Positions 22,837-34,868 are shown, counted from the first letter of the stretch. The stretch is 64,000 bases of DNA from Topomyia yanbarensis (GCF_030247195.1 NC_080670.1:38159934-38223933); one strand, 5' to 3'. Program-made: numbers and translations. The notes: generated by a model from the sequence alone, not told the origin.

Positions 22837-23453
22837 GTGATATAATGTAAATGTAATGCAAGCGTGTGTATTGCGAAAATTAGACAAATCCCTGTTCTAT
22901 TACCCTCACCCTATGCTTACTACCCACTCGTGCTAAAAGTGTAACGCCGGCTCTGAATATATTGCTAAATGTTATTTTAAGAAGCATTCAGCGTAGAATG
23001 ACAGACAGCACCATCTACGAAGACTGTAGAGGTATATGTGTTCTCGACCCATATGTCGAAAAGATCAAAACCGACCATTTTGTAGAAGAAAGTTTATTTT
23101 GAAACGTCTGTGTCAAAAAATATAACTGATCTTGGTAAAAGTCAAAGCTGTCAAAATAATGCATAATTCACTAACATTTTTTGCGAAATACATCAAACCT
23201 CCAAGGTACATACTCAGAACGCTAGAACGTTTTTTTTCCAATCTTGTGATTACTTCAAAACTAAGGGTTATTTTGATAACAAAATAGAAAGAATTTTGAG
23301 ACCAATGGTGTTCTGAAATACTTGAACGTTTAGAAACGCAAGAGTTCTGGCATATTTAGAACATTCGAACAAACAAGTTTTTATTCCATTTGGACGTATG
23401 TTGTAGTTGTATGTGGTACAGACACAATATCAGCTCTAGAAAGCATCACTTAC
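22837..23453. other. Host intron, no recognisable element
   Basis: AT-rich intron sequence adjacent to the host exon. It contains a 21-bp string at 23395-23415 that recurs at 16639-16659; see findings. Confidence 0.45.
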
Positions 23454-23604
23454 CATTTGTTCCTCCGCCGTCATTGTCAAACCGGCCGGGGCGGACACGT
23501 ACGAGGCTGCAATCGAAGTGGCCGCTCCGGTCGGAGTTCGCTTGGAGGCAAACGACGAGAAGCCTGACGATGGTGGTCCATATACCGGTTTCGGGCCAGA
23601 AATT
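23454..23604 (-). CDS. Host gene exon: Osiris-like protein, Pro/Ser/Ala-rich segment
   Basis: Acceptor ACACAG precedes AATTTCTGG and donor GTAAGT follows ...GAACAAATG. The first base completes a codon and 50 codons follow, ending in phase 0. The peptide reads ISGPKPVYGPPSSGFSSF, ASKRTPTGAATSIAASYV and SAPAGLTMTAEEQM. It is low-complexity and probably disordered, with a helical start that runs into the Gln-rich exon at 5365-5645. The A at its first position closes AG from exon 24473-24694 to Arg. It would equally close GA from exon 36091-36263 to Glu if that middle exon were skipped. Confidence 0.85.
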
Positions 23605-24472
23605 CTGTGTAGTCCGATATCGATGAGTAGGAAGTCGCAGAAACGGAGAAAAAAACACTTGATTACTATTTGCGAAGATAAATCCGGGGGAAATTCAATA
23701 TCGGATAGTGTACGCCAGCGCGATGAAAGCTACTTCCGATGTTTGCTCGAGTAGAAACTGTAACACAGACAAACAAGCGTGGAGTAGTTTCCAGGTTGGT
23801 AAAAACATCCTGAAAAAAAATTCCAATTAATTGTCGAACACACGATGCAACAACGATGATCACCCAACGATCGGGAGTAGCTTTCTTCGCTGGCTTGGTT
23901 GGGAATCGGGTCATAATGTAGTAATTATAGTTAGGATTGGACCAAAGCAGAAAACAGCTCCGCGCCCAATGCACGGTGGTCAGCATGTTGTATAGGAAAT
24001 GGATACGCACTCGCCTACGAAGGGTGAACCATCACCGTGGTTTATGATGATGTTTATGTTTTACGCATAAACCGATTTAATTGCACACACATTCACGCAC
24101 GCACACACACAGTTTGATGGTTTTAGTTCCAAATTGGTGATTTTAGTGCAAAATTGTTAGTGAAAGCTTTATCTTCCGGGTCAGGCGACCAGCAGAAGTA
24201 AGTTTGCTCTTCCGTTAGGTGTTGGTTAGTCTTGAATTCAGGCGGTTAGTGGCACAAGAAAGATGCTTTTTTCCGGTGTCTGCATCCACGTCTCCACCGA
24301 GGAGAACGAGTGAGTGCAAGGTGGTGTGGGCGGGGGTGGTATATTCCGTGTCAAACTAAGCGGGGGTGCCACTGCCTCGGGGATTGGTGATGGTGGTGGT
24401 GGTGGTGATCCAAACACTCTGGGGCAATTTGTTGTATTGATTTTTGTTGCATCCGTAGCAGTACAAACCTAC
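23605..24472. other. Short host intron (868 bp)
   Basis: Lies between two in-phase exons. It contains an AC-rich microsatellite near 24085-24112 and a GGT tract near 24390-24412. No coding signal. Confidence 0.6.
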
Positions 24473-24694
24473 CTTGGCTGATGATGCGTGAGGGGATTTA
24501 CATTGCTGCTTTTACTGTAACTACTACCGTAGAGTGGTGAAGAGAATGATGATGATGGTAGTGGTGGTGGTGGTGGTGGTTGTGGTTGTGCTGTTGTTGA
24601 ACCAGTGCCCAAACCCCATGCATTGATATCATTCAAGTCCTCGTACTTTGGTTTGAATGAGGTGTCTACGTAAGAGTTTCTATCGCTAATGAAC
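24473..24694 (-). CDS. Host gene exon, Pro-rich, length divisible by three (possible cassette)
   Basis: It has acceptor CGCAG before GTTCATTAGC and donor GTAGGT after CATCAGCCAAG. Its 222 bp equal one base, 73 codons and two bases. The first base closes GA from exon 36091-36263 to Glu, and the final AG is closed by exon 23454-23604 to Arg. The peptide contains FISDRNSYVDTSFKPKYE, DLNDINAWGLGTGSTT, a PQPPPPPPPLPSSSF tract and YGSSYSKSSNVNPL. Phase fits on both sides, and skipping it also keeps the frame. The open frame extends a little upstream of the acceptor before a stop, so a longer exon with another acceptor is possible. Confidence 0.78.
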
Positions 24695-25246
24695 CTGCGT
24701 TTTAAAGGAGGCGATTGATAGTTTGGTTTTACACTTGTGGTTTTTTTTGTATTGGTATAGTTTTGGTGCTTCCGAGGTAGTTGTTTTTTTATTTACTGTA
24801 ACAGTACGAGATTCGAAGCTTTGACTTAAGAACTATACATTGAACTAGTCAGAGTTAGATCACATTTATATAGGAAAATAATGGCTAGTGGTTTTTGTGT
24901 TTTGATACAAATTGGCTTGCTTTTCGTTCTGTTTCTTTCTTATGGCGTCGTGTAACTCATTTCACTTCAAAATTGTTATCGAACCAAATCGAACTATAAA
25001 TAGAGAATCGAAAAAGAACAATAATATAAATAATTTGGAATGTTTTGTGACTTATCTCGGAACAAAGAGCATGCAATTAATAACTACTTTCAGGATACAA
25101 AAACGATAGAAGTGTAGGTAGGTACATATTAATTCCTTCGACGGTAAAGACGAATGGTTTTGGTCAGACGTATGAAGATGAGCTTTTTTCAATGGAAATG
25201 GTTCGATTATGGTCAAGCATATGAATTAGACACGTTTAGCGTTATA

Positions 25247-26544
25247 AAGGACGAACACGAAATTATTGCGACACATTCAACAGGGCATAACTTTTTTACC
25301 ATTGGGAAAAATCAACCAAATTTTGCACACTTTCTCATTGATGTGTATTGTTTACATGCTGTCAAACTCGAAGTCGTGTTTTTCGATTCAACGAAAATGG
25401 AGGTGAACCAACGCGAGTCGAGAGAACAAATTCTTTCCAAACACCTGGAATTTCCTGACCTGTCGCACCGGCAGTTGGGAAAAATGTTGAACATTCACCA
25501 TTCAACCGTCTCCAGAGAGTTGAAGCGGTTGCAGGACCGGTTGACGTTGGACCACGGCAAAGGAGCTGGAAGAAAACCGGGACCGAAGAACAAAAAGACG
25601 GAGGGTGAAGGTGAAGCGGATGATTAAAGCAAATCCCAACGTCTCAAGCCGTGATTTGGCTAAAAAGATCGGCATGTCGCAGAGCTACGTCCAGAATGCA
25701 AAGAAGAGAGCTGGACTACATACATACAAGGTACAGAACATCCCAAACCGCGATGAGCGGCAACAATCGACGGCTAAAGCTCGGGCACGGAAGCTCTACG
25801 AGAAGATGCTGACAAAATATGGCTGCTGTGTGATGGACGACGAAACGTATATAAAAGCCGATTTTAAGCAAATTCCGGGGTTGGAGTTTTTCACCGGCAA
25901 GAGCAAGTTCTATGTGGACGACAAATTTAACAAGAAGAAAATGTCTAAGTTCGCCTCTAAATATCTCATTGGGCAGGCCATCTGCTCTTGCGGACTGAGG
26001 AGTAAGGCTTTCGTGACAAAGGGCACAGTAAATGGCGAGATCTACAAATCTGAGTGCCTCGAGAAGCGCCTTTTGCCGTTATTGCAGCAGCACGACGAAG
26101 CTCCGCTATTTTGGCCAGATTTGGCATCATGTCACTATTCTAAAAGTGTCCTGGAGTGGTATGAGGCCAATTCTGTCCATTTTGTTTCAAAGGACATGAA
26201 TCCGCCAAACTGTCCGGAGCTGCGCCCGGTGGAGCAGTACTGGGCAATGATGAAGCGGGAACTTCGGAAGAGCAAGAAGACAGTCAAAGACGAGAAGGAC
26301 ATGTTAAGAAAATGAAAAAAAAAACTGAGAAACTGGTACCGGATGACACTGTAAAGGCTTTGATGGAGGGCATCAAGCGAAAATGCGTTCAATTTTACAC
26401 TCAAGGCTCCATCGATTAACTTTTCTTTTGATATTTGAAGTAAATATATGTATCAAACTACCCTAAAATTTTGGTTTGATTTTAAACATTATAAGAAAAT
26501 TGGCATGACATTTTCGGTGTCGCAATAATTTCGTGTTCGCCCTT
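25247..26544 (+). mobile_element. ITmD37E-type DNA transposon with intact inverted ends
   Basis: The 1298-bp element is bordered by TA at 25245-25246 and 26545-26546. The left end AAGGACGAACACGAAATTAT and the right end are inverted copies over 28 bp with one mismatch. TA duplication, this size and a single transposase fit the Tc1/mariner superfamily. The spacing of the catalytic residues places it in the mosquito DD37E group. The ends look recent while the coding region has at least two shifts, so it is probably non-autonomous now but could have been moved by an active relative. Confidence 0.9.
25397..26419 (+). pseudogene. DD37E (ITmD37E-like) transposase, frameshifted twice
   Basis: The transposase cuts and joins the element at its inverted ends. 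Reading starts at ATG 25397 (MEVNQRESREQ). A first helix-turn-helix covers LSHRQLGKMLNIHHSTVSRE and a second VSSRDLAKKIGMSQSYVQ, followed by a core with VMDDET, FWPDLASCH and RPVEQYW. Exactly 37 residues lie between the D of FWPD and the E of PVEQ, the DD37E signature, so all three acidic residues survive. A small indel near 25600 (between KNKKTEG and KVKRMIK) and another in the poly-A run near 26315 (after DMLRK) break the frame. Joined, about 340 codons remain, ending YTQGSID and TAA at 26417. No intron is implied. Confidence 0.9.
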
Positions 26545-27969
26545 TAGAACTTTTGTGCTTCCGGGACGATCCTCGGAACCAACTAGCCGTTTACTTCGAG
26601 CATACAGGCTGTGTAACTGGCCCCGATCTCGTTAAAGCAAATCCGAAACCCAACCCATGGCTAAATATTTTAAGGTGAATTCTACCTCAATTGTTTTAAT
26701 AAGACTAGGTTTATCTAATAAAACATAATTTTCACTCATTTGTAACGTTTTCAGGAAAAATCCTCGGTTTACCCCACTTTTCTCCCTTCGTGGTTATTAA
26801 TTTCAAACGCAATTAGGCTTGACGGGTCAAATTTTTTGCACAGCTGGGCATTAAAAATATTTGTTCTCGCTTAATATGAAGATGATAATTGAATTGATCT
26901 AGATAAGTTTTCACTTATCTGTATAAAAACCAAAATTATCAAAATAATGCTCCATTTTTCTCAAAATACTTTGCCAAAGACACTAAACTTCAGCGATACA
27001 TACCAAAACGACCTGTTTGGGGGGTTCCCCATGAAAATTTTGAAAGAAATTACTTCCTGATCAGAAAAAAAATAAAATGCGAAATGTTTCGGCAATGGCC
27101 AATTTCGGTCAATCTGAGGTCGGTTTCTGGTATTATCTCAGCACTCTGACGGAATCCTGTTCAAAATTCTGATATGAGCCTTTCCAGGATTCTATTTCAA
27201 TATTTTTCTGTATCGCTATTGACTTGAAGATTTCGATGAAATCTCAGCAATTCCACGGATTTTCTGCTCCCTTCAACATTGTGATGGAACCCTGCGCAGA
27301 ATCAGACGTTATCCAGCTTACATAATTCTGATAAGAATTCAAATGACAACCCTATCATGATATCGAGGAACAGGTTGAAATCAATATTCGAATCTTGATT
27401 CGATAAAAATTCTAAGACGAATTACATTGAAATTATGAGTATAAATCTGTCTCTATCCTAAAGGGATCAGACATTTATTAGAAACTTTGGCTGGATTTAT
27501 TAAAATTCAATAGAAACATGAGCGGGATTTACAACAAAAATTTTGTTTTTCAGATGCAAATAAAATTTCTGCAATCAGCAATCATGTCAATAACTTGAAA
27601 TAATTGATTACTTACAACCTAAAATTGTATTGCAATATATTTTTAGGTACATCTTCTGGTTTGACCGCACTGCTGATTCTTTCTTGTTGGCTGGATGTAG
27701 ACAAATTGTTTTGTTTGTGGTCCTATATCTAAAACGATCTGGCGATAATTGGTACCGCTGTATTGCTCAATCACGAATTATAACACTAGGCCTATCCTAA
27801 CGTTTGTGAATTAAATGGATGAACGATCTCAACACATTCCATGGATCAAGCGAGGCTCCGAGCTAACAACAGAAAACCCGTGAGCAAAAAGCTCGCCAAA
27901 ATCAACGGCGTCTTCATGTACCCATCTATTGTTCTATTGTCATTTTCGTCATTTGGCCATTTGTCATTT
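26545..27969. other. Host intron, no recognisable element
   Basis: AT-rich sequence between the ITmD37E element and the 9-bp array. An open stretch at 27841-27960 (MDQARLRANNRKPV...) runs into the array and has no recognisable family; it may be a fragment of an unknown element. Confidence 0.4.
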
Positions 27970-30900
27970 GCTATTTTTGTAATTTTTGTAATTTTTGTAG
28001 TTTTTGTAATTTTTGAAGTTTTTGTAATTTTTGTAATTTTTGTAATTTTCGTAATTTTTGTAATTTTTGTAATTTTTGTAAATTTTGTAAATTTTGTAAT
28101 TTTTGTAATTTTTGCAATTTTTGTAATTTTTGTAATTTTTGTGATTTTTGCAATTTTTGTTATTTTTGTAATTTTTGTAATTTTTGTAATTTTTGTAATT
28201 TTTGTAATTTTTGTAATTTTTGTAATTTTTGTAATTTTTGTAATTTTTGTAATTTTTGTAATTTTTGTAATTTTTGTAATTTTTGTATTTTTTGTAATTT
28301 TTGTAATTTTTGTAATTTTTGTAATTTTTGTAATTTTTGTAATTTTTGTAATTTTTGTAATTTTTGTAATTTTTGTAATTTTTGTAATTTTTGTATTTTT
28401 TGTATTTTTTGTAATTTTTGTAATTTTTGTAATTTTTGTAATTTTTGTAATTTTTGTAATTTTTGTAATTTTTGTAATTTTTGTAATTTTTGTAATTTTT
28501 GTAATTTTTGTAATTTTTGTAATTTTTGTAATTTTTGTAATTTTTGTAATTTTTGTAATTTTTGTAATTTTTGTAATTTTTGTAATTTTTGTAATTTTTG
28601 TAATTTTTGTAATTTTTGTAATTTTTGTAATTTTTGTAATTTTTGTAATTTTTGTAATTTTTGTAATTTTTGTAATTTTTGTAATTTTTGTAATTTTTGT
28701 AATTTTTGTAATTTTTGTAATTTTTGTAATTTTTGTAATTTTTGTAATTTTTGTAATTTTTGTAATTTTTGTAATTTTTGTAATTTTTGTAATTTTTGTA
28801 ATTTTTGTAATTTTTGTAATTTTTGTAATTTTTGTAATTTTTGTAATTTTTGTAATTTTTGTAATTTTTGTAATTTTTGTAATTTTTGTAATTTTTGTAA
28901 TTTTTGTAATTTTTGTAATTTTTGTAATTTTTGTAATTTTTGTAATTTTTGTAATTTTTGTAATTTTTGTAATTTTGTAATTTTTGTAATTTTTGTAATT
29001 TTTGTAATTTTTGTAATTTTTGTAATTTTTGTAATTTTTGTAATTTTTGTAATTTTTGTAATTTTTGTAATTTTTGTAATTTTTGTAATTTTTGTAATTT
29101 TTGTAATTTTTGTAATTTTTGTAATTTTTGTAATTTTTGTAATTTTTGTAATTTTTGTAATTTTTGTAATTTTTGTAATTTTTGTAATTTTTGTAATTTT
29201 TGTAATTTTTGTAATTTTTGTAATTTTTGTAATTTTTGTAATTTTTGTAATTTTTGTAATTTTTGTAATTTTTGTAATTTTTGTAATTTTTGTAATTTTT
29301 GTAATTTTTGTAATTTTTGTAATTTTTGTAATTTTTGTAATTTTTGTAATTTTTGTAATTTTTGTAATTTTTGTAATTTTTGTAATTTTTGTAATTTTTG
29401 TAATTTTTGTAATTTTTGTAATTTTTGTAATTTTTGTAATTTTTGTAATTTTTGTAATTTTTGTAATTTTTGTAATTTTTGTAATTTTTGTAATTTTTGT
29501 AATTTTTGTAATTTTTGTAATTTTTGTAAATTTTGTAAATTTTGCAATTTTTGCAATTTTTGTGATTTTTGTAATTTTTGTAATTTTTGTAATTTTTGTA
29601 ATTTTTGTAATTTTTGTAATTTTTGTAATTTTTGTAATTTTTGTAATTTTTGTAATTTTTGTAATTTTTGTAATTTTTGTAATTTTTGTAATTTTTGTAA
29701 TTTTTGTAATTTTTGTAATTTTTGTAATTTTTGTAATTTTTGTAATTTTTGTAATTTTTGTAATTTTTGTAATTTTTGTAATTTTTGTAATTTTCGTAAT
29801 TTTTGTAATTTTTGTAATTTTTGTAATTTTTGTAATTTTTGTAATTTTTGTAATTTTTGTAATTTTTGTAATTTTTGTAATTTTTGTAATTTTTGTAATT
29901 TTTGTAATTTTTGTAATTTTTGTAATTTTTGTAATTTTTGTAATTTTTGTAATTTTTGCAATTTTTGTAATTTTTGTAATTTTTGTAATTTTTGTAATTT
30001 TTGTAATTTTTGTAATTTTTGTAATTTTTGTAATTTTTGTAATTTTTGTAATTTTTGTAATTTTTGTAATTTTTGTAATTTTTGTAATTTTTGTAATTTT
30101 TGTAATTTTTGTAATTTTTGTAATTTTTGTAATTTTTGTGATTTTTGTAATTTTTGTAATTTTTGTAATTTTTGTAATTTTTGTAATTTTTGTAATTTTT
30201 GTAATTTTTGTAATTTTTGTAATTTTTGTAATTTTTGTAATTTTTGTAATTTTTGTAATTTTTGTAATTTTTGTAATTTTTGTAATTTTTGTATTTTTTG
30301 TAATTTTTGTAATTTTTGTATTTTTTGTAATTTTTGTAATTTTTGTAATTTTTGTAATTTTTGTAATTTTTGTAATTTTTGTAATTTTTGTAATTTTTGT
30401 AATTTTTGTAATTTTTGTAATTTTTGTAATTTTTGTAATTTTTGTAATTTTTGTAATTTTTGTAATTTTTGTAATTTTTGTAATTTTTGTAATTTTTGTA
30501 ATTTTTGTAATTTTTGTAATTTTTGTAATTTTTGTAATTTTTGTAATTTTTGTAATTTTTGTAATTTTTGTAATTTTTGTAATTTTTGTAATTTTTGTAA
30601 TTTTTGTAATTTTTGTAATTTTTGTAATTTTTGTAATTTTTGCAATTTTTGTAATTTTTGTAATTTTTGTAATTTTTGTAATATTTGTAATATTTGTAAT
30701 TTTTGTAATTTTTGTAATTTTTGTAATTTTTGTAATTTTTGTAATTTTTGTAATTTTTGTAATTTTTGTAATTTTTGTAATTTTTGTAATTTTTGTAATT
30801 TTTGCAATTTTTGTAATTTTTGTAATTCTTGTAATTTTTGTAATTTTTGTAATTTTTGTAATTTTTGTAATTTTTGTAATTTTTGTAATTTTTGTAATTT

Positions 30901-31333
30901 TTGTAATTTTTGTAATTTTTGTAATTTTTGTAATTTTTGTAATTTTTGTAATTTTTGTAATTTTTGTAATTTTTGTAATTTTTGTATTTTTTGTAATTTT
31001 TGTAATTTTTGTAATTTTTGTAATTTTTGTAATTTTTGTATTTTTTGTAATTTTTGTAATTTTTGTAATTTTTGTAATTTTTGTAATTTTTGTAATTTTT
31101 GTAATTTTTGCAATTTTTGTAATTTTTGTAATTTTTGTAATATTTGTAATTTTTGTAATTTTTGTAATTTTTGTAATTTTTGTAATTTTTGTAATTTTTG
31201 TATTTTTTGTAATTTGTGCAATTTTAACAATTTTTGTAATTTTTGAAATTTTTGTAATTTTTGTATTTTTTGTAATTTTTGTAATTTTTGTAATTTTTGT
31301 AATTTTTGTAATTTTTGTAATTCTTGTAATATA
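27970..31333. repeat. Minisatellite of the 9-bp unit GTAATTTTT, about 370 copies
   Basis: The array is about 3.36 kb with almost perfect phase: one 8-bp unit near 28969-28976 shifts the frame by one base. Variant units include GTATTTTTT, GCAATTTTT, GTGATTTTT and GTAAATTTT. The variants cluster at both ends (27970-28150, 28265-28415; 30290-31230) and in a patch at 29525-29570, with long uniform stretches between. Open frames of up to 1088 codons on both strands simply translate the unit (VIF or LQK and NYK triplets) and are not genes. Past 31333 the repeat decays into irregular T-rich DNA up to about 31520. The array sits in the 11.4-kb intron between exons 36091-36263 and 24473-24694. Confidence 0.97.
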
Positions 31334-31679
31334 TGAATTTTTTTAAAAATTTTGTAATTTTTGTAACAACTGTAGTTTCGACAATTTTTGTGATTTTATG
31401 TAATTTTTATATTTTTTGTAAAATCTGTAATTTTTGCTATTTTTGTACTTTTTATTTTTTTTGCAATATGAGATTTTTTTTAAATTTCTGTAATTATTTT
31501 AATTTTTTATGTTTTTATAATTTGGGCTATGAAGTGGGCGGTAGAGTAACCAGCACATAAGGATGTATCCTGTAGGAAACTTTAGTGAAGGCAGACGTAC
31601 GATTTTGCAATGAAGATTTCGTTACATTCTGTAGTCCTTCACTGACGGCGAACATGGATTGGGCAGTTTGTGAGAAGCA

Positions 31680-32712
31680 TACCTAAGATAACCACCAGGA
31701 GATTCGCCCACACTGGCCAAGGAACCGGCAGGCGAAAGTGGAAAACCTTTTTTTGATGCACTTCGGCGGGACCGAGAACATTAATGCGGCTGATCTAACA
31801 AGAAGAATTGTGACGGCTTGTAACGCGAAAACTGGAGCCACGAGGAAGACGGCATCCAGTCCCCGGCGGTCCAGATAGAATACCAAACGTGGCGCTGAAA
31901 TTTGTGATCCTGGTTTTCCGGACATGTTCAGGATGGTGGTGCAGATGATGGCAACGTCTCCGAAATGCTGCTAAAACCATGAAAAGTTACCAGGCGATCG
32001 CACCTCGTACAGACCTATATGTCCGCTGGATACACTCAAAAAACTCGGAAAACTAATCGACAACCGGTTGAGCTTCAAGAACCACATCGACAACTCCTGC
32101 AAAAGATCGGTGAAAACAACGAACGGGATAGTAAGAATCATGTCAAACGTCAGCGGTTCGAGAAGCAGCACGAGATGTCTGCTAGCTAGTGTTTCGTCAT
32201 CGATACTGTGATATAGGGTTCCGATCTGGGATGAACCGTTGAAAACCAAGTTAAACCGCGAAAAGCTGCACAGGACGCTCCGGCTGATGGCCGTACGAGT
32301 CGCGAGCGCATACAGAACAATATCGTTGGAGACAATCGGAGAAACACCGAAAACGTGAGAAAAATGGTGAGAATCGATTTGATGGCGAGGTGGCTGCAGG
32401 AATGGACAATACGGGATAAAAGGTAGACCTATCGGTTCATCCTAAACCTGTTGACTCGGTTCAATAGAAAGTACGTAGAGGTCAACTTTCACCTGACACA
32501 GCCCCTGTCGGGCCACGGCTGGATCAGAAAGTATCTTCATCGGATCGGGTACGCAACGTCGCCGTTGGGCCCGGAGTGTAAGAACATCGAGAAGACACCG
32601 GAGCACGTGGTCTTCGAATGCCCAAGGTTCGAACCGATACGCAGGGAGATGCTTGAAACGGGAGGGCCGGACATCAACCCGGATAATGTCGACGACGTAA
32701 TCACGTAGAACG
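31680..32712 (+). pseudogene. R1-clade retrotransposon relic with internal RT deletion
   Basis: From 31680 a pre-RT segment reads GGTENINAADLTRRIV and later YRPICPLDTLKK. It then jumps straight to LGKLIDNRLSFKNHIDNS, a post-catalytic region, so the RT core with its DD is deleted. Downstream pieces LLASVSSS, RLMAVRVASAYRTIS and, at 32451-32708, VNFHLTQPLSGHGW with the zinc-knuckle-like PECKNIEKTPEHVVFECPRF follow in shifted frames. The layout parallels the Waldo-like element at 8.2-10.5 kb closely, so it is the same clade. The 3' region continues after the gypsy insertion near 34514. Confidence 0.78.
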
Positions 32713-32714
32713 CG

Positions 32715-34512
32715 CAGTGTTGCCAAACTTATCGGTTGGCACGTACTTGATATCAAAATCGTACAATAGTAGGTTGAGGGCGAAACGTTGCAACTGGTTT
32801 GTCGTTTAAACCGGTATCCCCTTCTTAGAACCAAATATCGAAGCAGCAGAACGTGGTCGGTTTGCAGACGGAATCTCCTACTGAAAATCATTTTGTGGAA
32901 CTTTGTGGCTGCAAAGATGATTGTTAAACCTTCGCGATTGGGTTGGCCGTAGTTTTGTTCCGGTTTCATGAGTGTCCTGGAAGTATAGTGAACAACCATG
33001 ATAAACCCATCGGGGAATTTATGACTGATGGTTGCTCCGACGCCGACAGATGATGCGTCAGCCGGTACTGTTGTCTCCTGTTTCGGATCGTAGTGTGTCA
33101 GCAGGAGTCCTGAGGAGAGAATCTGCTTGAATCGCTCAAACATTTGCTGATGCTCCGGATTCCGGATGAACTGTGTCTCCGACTTCAGCAAGTTTTCGAC
33201 CGGGTAGCGCGATTGTCGTTGTTGGGTACAAAATTGCTGTAATAATTGATCGCCTCAAGACAAGAGCGAATACCTGAAACGTTAGTGGGAGGAGGCAGTT
33301 TGGTTATTATCATGGATCAGCTTGCAATCCACGGTGGTCGTAGATATGGCCCAAGTAGCTAATCTGTTGCTTACTGAAGCTGCACTTTTTGGCTTTGATG
33401 GTACAGCCGAATTCCCGAATCCGCTGAAGAACTGCTGCCAGATTCCAGTCGTCCTCTGGCAACGATGACGTCATCGAGATAACCAGAAATGCCCTTAAGA
33501 CCCGGCGAGCATGGTATCTATGAGATGCTGAAAAGTACCAGGTGCTACCTTTACACCAGGTCGAAAGCGATTGTAGTGCTAGAGACTACGGTGCGTATTA
33601 ATTGTCGGTAAATGGTGATACTGATTGTCGATAGCCAGTTAGCCAGCTTGGCAAAGATGTCTTCCGGTAGTGGCAGTGGATACAGTTGAGGCTTCAAAAC
33701 AGAATTTAAACCTGTTTAATAGTCTCCGCAATTTCGGATGTTACCATTTGCTTTGCGGACTACGACGATCGACGTTGCCCATTCCGAATGATCAACCGGT
33801 ACATTGCATACGTCGCAAATTGGGTGGGGTTCGTCCGGCAGTTTCGGTAGAATAATTAAGAAACATAGCTTTCATGTTCAGTTGTGCACAGTTTGCGCAA
33901 CAGTAACCTGACTTTCCCTTCGTTGATCAAACGACATCTTTCTCTAACAATCCTTTATACCTGCTGTATCAAGCCGGAGTCACGGAGTCAAGAATTTGCT
34001 CTGGATCAGGTGGTACTTAAACGTGGATAGATGAATCTGCACTCCGAAAAATGTTTGCTACTGCTCGTCGTGTTGCTGCTGTCATTGAAGAAACTGTGCC
34101 ATTAGCAGCTGGTGCTGAAGTTGCGTTGCTGCATCAGGTGCATGAACTGCATGATAGGACCTGCTACCGGTCATTATCATGTGGAATATGACAATTCTCC
34201 ATGCTTGTACTTTTCGTGAATCGAAACTTCATCCACTATCCGCCAATATAATCGTCGCCACTGTAGTAACCTGGGGCGCGGGGCAGGTTGGGAGTCTACT
34301 CGTTAGCAAATAAAAGACACTAGCGTACAGACTACATTGAATACTGACTGGTAAAATATACAGTATATGCTCAAACGGACAGTAAAACTGACTGACTGAT
34401 GATGATTCCCGATAACGGTGGCAAAACTGTCACTAAGGAGTCTAGCGCAGAGATTGGCGGATTGCAGGGCAGAGTTGCCATCACTCCAGACTAGTTGTCT
34501 CCAACACAACTA
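32715..34512 (-). mobile_element. Ty3/gypsy LTR retrotransposon relic inserted in the R1-like relic
   Basis: On the minus strand, gag-like and pol-like remnants run between about 34180 and 32720. At the upstream side, near 34270-34430, an LTR-like stretch ends ...GGTTACTACA and is followed by GTGGCGACGA, a plausible primer-binding site. The R1-like 3' region resumes beyond it. Protease, integrase and the 3' LTR were not found, so the copy is partial. Confidence 0.72.
32720..33880 (-). pseudogene. Ty3/gypsy reverse transcriptase and RNase H, heavily mutated
   Basis: Minus-strand pieces include SEWATSIVVVRKANGNI (RT entry block), LNSVLKPQLYPLPLPEDIFA, ISGYLDDVIVA with the catalytic DD near 33470, and RNase H wording LTHYDPKQETTVPADASSVG, HYTSRTLMKPEQNYGQ and FAATKFHKMIFSRRF (32840-33120). 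They lie in several frames with many stops, so no protein is made. RT and RNase H would copy element RNA inside a virus-like particle. The order RT then RNase H is normal. Beyond 32720 the frame stops at ..YDFDIKYVPTDKFGN, where integrase should follow, so the 3' half was lost. Confidence 0.78.
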
Positions 34513-34513
34513 A

Positions 34514-34868
34514 ACCATGTCGACCATGTGTTATCGATCTCCGGTACAATTTCAATGTGGGAGAATTCTCGATCGGAGTAGCACGGACTAGCCACCGGGA
34601 ACTGATGCTCCCAGAGCAATTCGATACTCGTAGAACGGACAGTGGATAATCGATATCGGGTTCGGGACAAAATGCGTCAACGGCTTAATAGAGTAACACA
34701 GTGAAAAAAGGCTACTGTGAAGGAATGTGAGGTAAGGAGGTCGGCATATCCAATTCAGTTGACGTCCCGGAAAATGCCGACATTTCCAGCAGACCTGAAC
34801 AGGTCAACTATATTGCGAATGTTGGACAGCGAGCAAGATATAGCAGCTCTGTAGAAAAACACGAACCT
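34514..34868 (+). repeat. 3' region of the R1-like relic, resumed after the gypsy insertion
   Basis: Words such as gggagaattctcgatcggag, 'cggactagccaccgggaac' and 'cgatatcgggttcggg' resemble the repeat units at 10526-11350. The end is unclear and fades into unassigned sequence near 34720. Confidence 0.55.

Noticed and set aside
27841..31346. Open frames of 379, 594 and 1088 codons over the 9-bp array
   Set aside because: They translate a 9-bp tandem repeat that has no stop in several frames on both strands; no start context, domain or splice evidence.
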